Notes under the pieces: generated by a model
What the model saw: the letters and a program-made list of their open reading frames with translations, nothing else
Told to the model about the DNA's origin: nothing
Database searches by the model: none
Made by a program: the position numbers and the translations under genes
In this document: positions 1 through 6,700 of the stretch, in pieces
Layout of the letters: the number at the start of each line of letters is the position of its first letter
Position numbering within the stretch: position 1 is the stretch's first letter
Origin: MGBC108787 sp964591225
GTDB lineage: Bacteria > Bacillota_I > Bacilli_A > RF39 > UBA660
Direction of reading: 5' to 3'
Length of the DNA: 10,329 nucleotides
NCBI GenBank assembly: GCA_964591225.1
Contig: CAZQAO010000033.1
Span: 1-10,329, forward strand

Positions 1-44
1 TTGGTGTTCGTCCCCGCTTCCTGATTGGCTAGTCTTCACTCATA
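1..44. other. G+C-rich unexplained stretch at the left edge
   Basis: These bases are about half G+C, against roughly 30% around them, and the composition drops sharply just before the promoter at 52. No reading frame through it has a start and a credible product: one frame stays open from base 2 to a TAG at 62-64 but resembles nothing I know. Only a 4-bp stem (GATT pairing with AGTC at about 23-34, with one G-T pair) is visible. It could be the 3' end of a structured RNA, or the tail of an element lying mostly to the left. I do not recognise a tRNA, tmRNA, 6S, SRP or RNase P signature. Confidence 0.25.
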
Positions 45-51
45 TTTTTAA

Positions 52-80
52 TTGCATATCATAGAAAATTTAGATATAAT
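52..80 (+). promoter_or_regulatory. SigA-type promoter of the HD-domain dNTPase gene
   Basis: A -35 box TTGCAT (52-57) and a perfect -10 box TATAAT (75-80) are separated by 17 bases. Transcription would start near 87. That leaves a leader of about 30 bases containing the Shine-Dalgarno site GGAGGT at 98-103, 12 bases before the ATG. Confidence 0.75.
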
Positions 81-115
81 AAACCTATTAAAAAATCGGA
101 GGTTTAGAAGTTATT

Positions 116-1213
116 ATGAAAGTATTAAGTCCTTATGCTTGTCCCGATGAAGATGCGATTCGTTTTGAAGAAGAACCAGAAGATCCTTATCGTACTCCTT
201 TTTTTCATGATATTGATCGTATTTTATATTCGTTAAGTTACCTACGTTATGCAGATAAAACTCAAGTATTTACTTTCAATGAAAATGATCATATTAGTCA
301 TCGGATGATTCATGTACAATTAGTAAGTAAGATTGCAAGAACAATAGGGCGTAATTTAGGTTTAAATGAAGATTTGATAGAAGCTGCTGCTTTAGGTCAT
401 GATTTAGGTCATGTACCATTTGGACATCCGGGAGAAGCTATTTTAAATAAAATTAGTTTAGAAGCGGGTGAAGGTTATTTTCATCATAATGTGGAAAGTG
501 TCCGTTTATTAATGGATTTAGAACAAAATGGTCGAGGAAGAAATATAACTTTACAAGTACTTGATGCTATTATGTGTCATAATGGAGAACTACCCAAACA
601 AGAATATTATCCTAAAAAGAAAACCAAAGAAGAGTTTTTACAAGAATATCATGATTCATATAAAGATGAAGAAGTAGCGAAGAATTTATGTCCCATGACT
701 TTAGAAGGATGTGTCGTTCGCGTAAGTGATATAATTGCTTACTTAGGACGAGATATAGAAGATGCTATCTTATTAAATAAAATTAAAAAAAGTGATTTGC
801 CTGCAAGTATTACGGAGGTATTAGGTTCTACGAATAAAGAAATTATCAATACTATTGTTAAAGATATCATTATTAATAGTACTGGTAAACCATATATAAA
901 AATTAGTGCTCCTATTTATGATGCTATTTTAAAATTAAAAGATTTTAATAATAAATTCATTTATCAAAAAGCAAATAGTGAAGAAAGTATGAAAGAATAT
1001 GAAAATATGTTTCGTTCTTTGTATAATGTCTATTTAAATGATTTAAAAACTAATAAAACGCAATCGACAATTCAACAAACATTTTTAAATGGCATGTCAG
1101 AAACCTATTTAAAAAATACTAGTATGGAGCGGAAAGTTATTGACTTTTTGGCGGGTATGACTGATGATTACTTAAAAAAATGTTATGAAAGAGATGTTAT
1201 CCTTTCCAAATAA
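116..1213 (+). CDS. HD-domain deoxynucleoside triphosphate triphosphohydrolase, dGTPase family
   Basis: This 365-residue cytosolic enzyme belongs to the dGTP triphosphohydrolase family, which cleaves dNTPs to a deoxynucleoside plus triphosphate and so adjusts dNTP pools. The family opening is present as RTPF (26-29) and KTQVF (48-52). The metal site is visible as H66, the HD pair H95-D96 followed by LGH (H99) and FGHPGE (102-107), and D205 in RVSDIIAY. HHNVES (123-128) matches the family's H-N-x-x-S block. GRDIEDA (211-217) and FLAGMTDDYL (344-353) match other conserved blocks. The length is normal and no catalytic residue is missing. The ATG at 116 follows GGAGGT and its own promoter. Substrate preference (dGTP only, or several dNTPs, perhaps with allosteric activation) cannot be read from the sequence. 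It is not in an evident operon, because the next gene has its own promoter 10 bases after the TAA. Confidence 0.9.
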   Translation: MKVLSPYACPDEDAIRFEEEPEDPYRTPFFHDIDRILYSLSYLRYADKTQVFTFNENDHISHRMIHVQLVSKIARTIGRNLGLNEDLIEAAALGHDLGHVPFGHPGEAILNKISLEAGEGYFHHNVESVRLLMDLEQNGRGRNITLQVLDAIMCHNGELPKQEYYPKKKTKEEFLQEYHDSYKDEEVAKNLCPMTLEGCVVRVSDIIAYLGRDIEDAILLNKIKKSDLPASITEVLGSTNKEIINTIVKDIIINSTGKPYIKISAPIYDAILKLKDFNNKFIYQKANSEESMKEYENMFRSLYNVYLNDLKTNKTQSTIQQTFLNGMSETYLKNTSMERKVIDFLAGMTDDYLKKCYERDVILSK

Positions 1214-1222
1214 TATTTTTCA

Positions 1223-1250
1223 TTGCAAATTATTTAAATTGATTTAAAAT
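1223..1250 (+). promoter_or_regulatory. Likely promoter of the ClpX-like gene
   Basis: TTGCAA (1223-1228, 4/6 to consensus) and TAAAAT (1245-1250, 5/6) are 16 bases apart. Transcription would begin near 1257, only a few bases before the Shine-Dalgarno site, giving a very short leader. The region is A/T-rich enough for chance matches, and read-through from the dNTPase gene is also possible because no clear terminator lies between the genes. Confidence 0.5.
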
Positions 1251-1259
1251 AGAGTGTAT

Positions 1260-1268
1260 GGGGTGAGG
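1260..1268 (+). promoter_or_regulatory. Ribosome binding site that fixes the ClpX-like start at 1272
   Basis: GGGGTGAGG lies 3 bases before the ATG at 1272. Its GGTGA portion pairs with the distal part of the anti-Shine-Dalgarno sequence, which suits short spacing. A GTG at 1254 is in frame but upstream of this site, so it would place the ribosome site inside the gene. The same GGGGTGAG core precedes rpoB. Confidence 0.8.
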
Positions 1269-1271
1269 TTT

Positions 1272-2939
1272 ATGAAGCAAGAGTTATATGCAGTTTTATT
1301 TTCGCGAATTAATATTAGTGATGAGATTTGCTATTATAAACCACTAAGTTTAATAAGTGGTAAAATATATTATGATGAAGATAACTTGCCGGTAGCATTT
1401 ATTGATGAATTTGAAAACGAATATTTATTTTTTGATGATGGGGATCTTTGGGAAGTAAATTATGAATATGCTGTCGGGCTTACAATTAATGCCCAAGAAT
1501 TAAAGGATACTTTTAAATCTAAAACTTTAAAACAAGCTAAAACTGAATATTTAGACGCAGTCATGGATGTAAATTATTTTGGCTTTTTAAATATTAACGA
1601 TTTATCTTATACTATTGTGGCTTTTAATTTAAATAATATCTTATTACAAATTAATGAACCTAATAATGGTAGGTTTAAAGTGTCAGATGATTTTTTTGCT
1701 CCAGTAGATAAACAAGGTCGTCCAATAATTGATTTAGAAGCTAGTGATGACTCGGAATTAGAAAAGATTTGTTCTAAAGAAAAGTTGGATGAGATTTTGA
1801 ATGATTTGGAAAATGAAGAATCAGCATTAGATAATAATTCGAATATTATTGATGTAGCTGATATGAAAAAATATTTAGATCAATATATTATCGGTCAAGA
1901 ACAAGCTAAAAAAGATATTATTTCTGCTATTTTCTTTAATTCGATTCTTACGGATTATCATCATAAAAATTCTTGCTTAATTATTGGTCCTACTGGATCA
2001 GGAAAAACGTTATTAACCGAAACAGTTAGTAAATATATTCATAAACCTATTGCTTATGTCGATTCTACCCAAGTAACTATTACTGGTTATGAAGGATCTA
2101 ATATATCTGATTGTTTAGTTTCCCTAGTAGCTCAAGCGAATGGTGACGTGAAAAAAGCTGAAGAGGGAATAGTAGTCTTTGATGAAATTGATAAAAAAAC
2201 TGCTTCTGAAAAAAATGATATTCATGGTAAAGCGGTTTTAAATTCTTTATTACCATTTATCCATGGAACAACTTATAATTTAAATATCAATGGTCAAATA
2301 GTTACTTTTGATACTAGTAAATTAACAGTAATAGCAACGGGTTCCTTTCATGAACTATTAAATCAAAAACAATTAGATGAGAAAAATAAAATTGGTTTTA
2401 ATAAAGAGTTCTCAGAGAAAAATCGTTATCAAGATTTAACTATCGAAGATTTTGTTAAATATGGTAATATGCCAAGAGAATTAATGGGTAGATTTCCTGT
2501 AATTATTCGGTTAGATGATCATGATGAAAATAGTTTAAGACAAATATTATTAGCATCGAAAATTAGTCCTTTATATTTAGAAACTCAAACACTGGCTAGT
2601 TTAAATATCGATTTATTTTGGAGTGAAGGTTATATAGATAGTATTATTAAAGAAGCCTTAAAGTTAAAAACTGGGGCGAGAGCTTTAAAAGCTATTGTTG
2701 ATCGAACTGTTAAAGTAGCTAGATGGGAAGCGATAAAAAATAAAGATGAAATTAAATCAATTTTCTTAAGTGAAAAAACAGTTATTGATAATTATGATTG
2801 TGAAGTAACATTAAAAAGTGGTCAAACAGTACCTTTAAGAAGTATCATTCACGAAGAAATTATTGAACCAGAAAATGTGTTAAAACTAGATAAAAAGAAA
2901 GATTATTATAAATTAAAAAATATCGATGAAAATAATTAA
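1272..2939 (+). CDS. ClpX-like AAA+ ATPase with a non-zinc N-terminal domain
   Basis: This 555-residue protein ends in a ClpX-type unfoldase module. Numbered from ATG 1272, the core opens with YIIGQEQAKKD (205-215). It then shows Walker A GPTGSGKT (239-246), a pore loop GYEG (272-275; GYVG in ClpX), Walker B VVFDEIDK (301-308, catalytic E305), a ClpX-like FDTSKLTVI strand before sensor 1 (about 346-354), an IGF tripeptide (374-376) where ClpX docks ClpP, an arginine finger in MGRFPV (R407) and sensor 2 GARALK (R470 in GAR). The first 190 or so residues are not the ClpX four-cysteine zinc domain: no CxxC pair is present. They form an acidic, aromatic-rich region I do not recognise, followed by a charged helical linker at about 155-195. 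Canonical ClpX is about 420 residues, so the extra length is all N-terminal. By family it should unfold proteins using ATP, probably feeding ClpP. The substrates, and whether a normal ClpX exists elsewhere, are unknown. The gene appears to be transcribed alone and is followed by terminator-like hairpins. Confidence 0.85.
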   Translation: MKQELYAVLFSRINISDEICYYKPLSLISGKIYYDEDNLPVAFIDEFENEYLFFDDGDLWEVNYEYAVGLTINAQELKDTFKSKTLKQAKTEYLDAVMDVNYFGFLNINDLSYTIVAFNLNNILLQINEPNNGRFKVSDDFFAPVDKQGRPIIDLEASDDSELEKICSKEKLDEILNDLENEESALDNNSNIIDVADMKKYLDQYIIGQEQAKKDIISAIFFNSILTDYHHKNSCLIIGPTGSGKTLLTETVSKYIHKPIAYVDSTQVTITGYEGSNISDCLVSLVAQANGDVKKAEEGIVVFDEIDKKTASEKNDIHGKAVLNSLLPFIHGTTYNLNINGQIVTFDTSKLTVIATGSFHELLNQKQLDEKNKIGFNKEFSEKNRYQDLTIEDFVKYGNMPRELMGRFPVIIRLDDHDENSLRQILLASKISPLYLETQTLASLNIDLFWSEGYIDSIIKEALKLKTGARALKAIVDRTVKVARWEAIKNKDEIKSIFLSEKTVIDNYDCEVTLKSGQTVPLRSIIHEEIIEPENVLKLDKKKDYYKLKNIDENN

Positions 2940-2970
2940 AATACTAGAAAAATAACTAACTAGTATTTTT
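2938..2970 (+). terminator. Candidate terminator overlapping the ClpX-like stop codon
   Basis: AAAATACTAG (2938-2947) is a perfect 10-bp inverted repeat with CTAGTATTTT (2960-2969) around a 12-base loop, ending in a run of Ts. The 5' arm begins inside the TAA stop at 2937-2939. Only two pairs are G-C, so it would be weak by usual standards, though such stems are common in A/T-rich genomes. Confidence 0.6.
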
Positions 2971-2972
2971 AA

Positions 2973-3004
2973 AATGTAAAAAAATGTCTACATTGTATTT
3001 TTTT
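2973..3004 (+). terminator. Second candidate terminator in tandem
   Basis: AATGTA (2973-2978) pairs with TACATT (2989-2994) around a 10-base loop. An alternative is AATG/CATT around TCTA (2983-2994). A run of seven Ts follows at 2998-3004. It directly follows the first hairpin, so the two may act together to separate the ClpX-like gene from the methyltransferase promoter downstream. Confidence 0.5.
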
Positions 3005-3015
3005 GCGAAAATAAA

Positions 3016-3044
3016 TTGACTTTCTAAGAAATAACCTGTAATAT
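3016..3044 (+). promoter_or_regulatory. Promoter of the YbxB-like methyltransferase gene
   Basis: TTGACT (3016-3021, 5/6) and TAATAT (3039-3044, 4/6) have the ideal 17-base spacing, with a start near 3051. TACAAT at 3051-3056 is a competing -10 box but has no -35 partner at the right distance. The position just after two terminator-like hairpins supports a new transcription unit here. Confidence 0.6.
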
Positions 3045-3067
3045 CTTGAGTACAATCAGTCTTTAGA

Positions 3068-3712
3068 ATGAATGGTGATTATTTGGAACATTATTTTACG
3101 AATAACGAGGATTTAAAAAGTGAATTAAAAACGATAAAATATAATTATCAAGGAAATGAGTTTACCTTTTTAAGTGATAATGGGGTGTTTTCGAAAACGA
3201 AAATTGATTTTGGTAGTAAAACTTTAGTTGAAACTTATTTAGAAAAAAAAGATAAGCAAAAAGAGATAAAAAGTATTTTAGATGTTGGTTGTGGTTATGG
3301 TTTTATTGGCATTGTTTTAAGTGTCTGTTTAAAAGTAAAAGCGACGTTATTAGATATTAATAAACGAGCTGTCCATTTGGCTGTTCAAAATGGTAAAAAA
3401 AATAATGCCAATATCGAAGTAGTACTAAGTGATTTGTATGAGGGGGTTAATAATCGTTATGATTTAATTATTACTAACCCTCCCATACGAGCGGGTAAGA
3501 AAGTGGTTTATGACATTTTAAAAAATGCTCAAAATTACTTAGCAACTGATGGGGAACTTTGGTTTGTGATGCGTAAAGATCAGGGAGCGAAAAGTGCTAT
3601 TAAGGATTTAGCAAATGATTATCAATTAGATGTTTTAAAAAAAGAAAATGGTTTTTATATTATTCGTGGAAAATCATGGAAAAACGTTGACATAAAAAAA
3701 GATAACTGCTAA
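3068..3712 (+). CDS. ybxB: Class I SAM-dependent methyltransferase, YbxB/RsmC-like
   Basis: This 214-residue protein resembles B. subtilis YbxB, the methyltransferase encoded just before rpoB, and the RsmC family that methylates the N2 amine of a 16S rRNA guanine. The exact target of YbxB-type proteins is not fixed by the sequence. Visible features are DNGVFSKTKIDFGS (37-50), SAM-binding motif I LDVGCGYGFIG (71-81), acidic motif II D96 in LLDINKRAV, D122 in SDLYEG, and the amine-methyltransferase motif NPPI (137-140) followed by RAGKKVV. The ATG at 3068 has no clear Shine-Dalgarno site. A TTG at 3083 is preceded by GGTGAT (3074-3079) and would give a protein beginning MEHYFT, close to the MSEHYYT start of YbxB, so the true start may be 3083 (209 residues). 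The last ten or so residues (205-214) extend past the usual family end and overlap the rpoB promoter. Unlike in B. subtilis, rplL is not directly upstream. Confidence 0.88.
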   Translation: MNGDYLEHYFTNNEDLKSELKTIKYNYQGNEFTFLSDNGVFSKTKIDFGSKTLVETYLEKKDKQKEIKSILDVGCGYGFIGIVLSVCLKVKATLLDINKRAVHLAVQNGKKNNANIEVVLSDLYEGVNNRYDLIITNPPIRAGKKVVYDILKNAQNYLATDGELWFVMRKDQGAKSAIKDLANDYQLDVLKKENGFYIIRGKSWKNVDIKKDNC

Positions 3713-3715
3713 AAT
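3687..3715 (+). promoter_or_regulatory. Strong extended -10 promoter for rpoB-rpoC inside the upstream gene's end
   Basis: A perfect -35 box TTGACA (3687-3692) and a -10 box TAAAAT (3710-3715) are 17 bases apart. TGC stands immediately before the -10, forming an extended -10 element. The -10 includes the TAA stop of the methyltransferase gene (3710-3712). Transcription would start near 3722, giving a leader of about 55 bases before rpoB. It is the best promoter match in the window, as expected for RNA polymerase genes. The leader holds a T7 run (3737-3743) but no convincing hairpin. Confidence 0.8.
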
Positions 3716-3765
3716 TATAAATTGGTGACGTGTTAGTTTTTTTGCAAAGAAAATAATATTTAGAT

Positions 3766-3773
3766 GGGGTGAG
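3766..3773 (+). promoter_or_regulatory. Ribosome binding site selecting the GTG start of rpoB
   Basis: GGGGTGAG ends 3 bases before GTG at 3777, the same arrangement as in front of the ClpX-like gene. The resulting N-terminus (MAFKLQKFGDYTERRSF) matches the family start, so the GTG is well supported. Confidence 0.8.
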
Positions 3774-3776
3774 ATC

Positions 3777-6700
3777 GTGGCTTTTAAACTACAAAAATTC
3801 GGGGATTATACAGAAAGAAGAAGTTTTTCAAAATCAAAAAATACGATGGAACTTTCTGATTTGTTGGAGATACAAAAAAAATCTTATCAATGGTTTTTAG
3901 AAGAAGGAATTAAAGAAGCCTTTGAAGAACTTTTTCCTGTGGAAAGTTTTACGGGAAATGTAACTATTGATTTTGGTGATTATTCTTTTGATACACCGCG
4001 ATATTCTATTAAAGAATCAAAGGAAAGAATGGTTAATTATGCGGCCCCTTTAAAGGTACAAGCACGTGTTTTTATTCATGAAACCGGAGAAGTTAAAGAG
4101 CAAGAAATATTCTTAGGGGACATGCCTTTAATGACAGATGCGGGTACATTTATTATTAATGGTGCTGAACGGGTAATTGTTTCGCAATTAGTTCGTTCTC
4201 CAAGTATTTATTTTAAAAGAGAAACTGATAAAAATGGCCGCAGAATTATTACGGGAGAAGTAATACCAGATCATGGTACTTGGTTAGAGTATGAACTAGA
4301 TGCTAGGGATGTAATGTATGTCCGAATTGATAGAACGAGAAAAGTACCAGTTACTACTTTTTTAAGAGCTTTAGGTTTATCAAGTGATGAAGATATTATG
4401 AGTGTTTTTGGAGAAAATGAATATTTAAAAAATACTCTATTAAAAGATAATACCAAAAATACTGATGAAGCTTTAATTGAAATTTATGAGAAATTGCGTC
4501 CCGGAGAACCAGCTACATTAGATAGTGCGAAGAACCAATTAGTAGTACGTTTCTTTGATCATTTTCGTTATGATTTAGCTAAAGTAGGACGTTATAAATT
4601 TAATAAAAAATTAAATGTAACTGATCGGTTATTAAATGCTACTTTAGCCATGGATATTAAAGATGGTAAAACGGTTATCGCTAAAAAAGGCGAAGTTATT
4701 ACTAAAGAAATTTTAGAGAAAATAAAACCAGTTTTAAAAGCTGGCTTTGGTATGAAAAAAACTATTATCAATGAAGAATTAGATCAATATGATCAAATTC
4801 AAGAAATTCTAGTTTATGATAAACAAAATCCCGAAAAAGTAGTTAAGATTATTGGTAATGATCAATCTATTGATATTAAAAGATTAACTATTTCTGATAT
4901 TTATGCTTCAATTTCTTATTATTTAAATTTACAAGATGGTTTTGGTCATACTGATGAAATCGATAATTTAGCTAATCGTCGAGTTCGCCAAGTGGGTGAA
5001 TTAATTCAAAAGCAATTTAAAGTTGGTATGGCCCGGATGGAAAGAGTCATTAGAGAGAGAATGACTACCCAAGAATTAGATAGTGTTACTCCGAAATCTT
5101 TAATTAACATTCGCCCTGTAACGGCTGTATTAAAAGAATTCTTTGGTTCTAGTCAATTATCTAAATTTATGGATCAAATTAACCCCATTGCTGAATTAAC
5201 TGATAAAAGACGGCTTTCTTCTTTAGGACCAGGTGGACTTTCTCGGGATCGAGCTGGTATGGATGTGCGGGATGTTAATGCGAGCCATTATGGTCGAATT
5301 TGTCCAATAGAATCTCCAGAAGGCCAAAACATTGGTTTAATTACCTCTTTAGCAGGATATGCTAAAATTAATGAATATGGTTTTATTACTACTCCTTATC
5401 GGAAAGTTGTTAATGGCGTTGTGCAAATGGATGAAGTATATTATATGACTGCTGATGAAGAAGCAGATTACTATATTTCCCAAGCTACTGTGGCTTTAGA
5501 TGATAATAATCGCATTATTGAAGATGAAGTGTTAGTAAGAATCAATGGCGATAATGTTATGTGTAAAAGAGAACAAGTCGATTATGTCGATGTTGATCCA
5601 AGTCAATTAGTTGCTATTACTACAAGCTGTATTCCTTTCTTAAACTATGATGATGCCAATCGTACTTTGATGGGTGCTAATATGCAACGACAAGCTGTTC
5701 CGCTTTTAACTTGTGAAGCTCCAATCGTCGGAACAGGCGTAGAACATGTAGCAGCCAAGTATTCTGGTAGTACCGTAGTAGCTAAAGCTGATGGCGTAGT
5801 CGATTATGCGGATGCCCTAAAAATCGTAGTTAAGACCGCTAAAGGCAAAGATACTTATTATTTAGCTAATTTTGAAAGAACAAATGCCTCTAGTAGTTTG
5901 AATCATAAACCTTTGGTTAAAAAAGGCGATAAGATTCATGCCGGTCAAGTTATTGCTGATGGACCAAGTACTCAAAATGGTGAATTAGCTTTAGGTAAAA
6001 ATATGACTGTCGCTTTCATGACCTACAATGGATATAATTATGAAGATGCGGTAATATTAAATGAACGATTAGTCAAAGATGATGTTTATACATCTTTACA
6101 TATTGAACGTTATGAAATTCAATGTCGGGATACTAAACTAGGTCCTGAAGAAATTACTCGGGATATTCCTAATGTGGGTGAAGAAGCCAGAAGAAACTTA
6201 GATAGTGAAGGTATTGTTCGAATTGGAACCGAAGTAAAAGAAGGCGACATTTTAGTTGGTAAAGTAACTCCAAAGGGAGTTCAAGAATTAACGAGTGAAG
6301 AGAAATTATTACATGCTATTTTCGGCGAAAAAACTAGAGAAGTAAGAGATACATCATTAAGAGTTGAACATGGTGCCGATGGTATCGTTCATGATGTTAA
6401 AGTTTATACTAAAGAAAATAGTGACGATATGCCTCCAGGAGTATTTAAAATTATTCGGGTTTATATAATTCAAAAAAGAAAGATTCAAGTCGGGGATAAA
6501 ATGAGTGGACGTCATGGTAATAAAGGAGTTATTTCTCTGGTCTTACCAGAAGAAGATATGCCTTATTTACCAGATGGAACTCCAGTAGATATTATGCTTA
6601 ATCCATTAGGTGTGCCATCCCGAATGAACATTGGTCAAATATTAGAAGTTCACTTAGGTATGGCTGGTCAAAAATTAGGGGTTAAATATGCTACTCCAGT

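Noticed and set aside
1233..1248. TTTAAA-TTGA-TTTAAA as a terminator after the dNTPase gene
   Set aside because: The stem has no G-C pair, no T run follows, and it overlaps the likely promoter of the next gene.
1254..1271. GTG start six codons upstream for the ClpX-like gene
   Set aside because: It lies before the GGGGTGAGG ribosome site, which fits the ATG at 1272.
116..2939. The dNTPase and ClpX-like genes as a two-gene antiphage system
   Set aside because: Some dGTPases act in phage defence. Here, however, each gene has its own promoter, the surroundings are housekeeping, and no other defence component is present, so adjacency alone is not evidence.
3704..3743. Attenuator or terminator in the rpoB leader ending in T7
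   Set aside because: Only a bulged six-pair A/T-rich stem can be drawn before the T run, which is too weak to claim.
4271..4456. Minus-strand open frame of 61 codons inside rpoB
   Set aside because: It lies wholly antisense to a conserved part of rpoB, has no promoter or ribosome site, and resembles no protein. It is a shadow frame.
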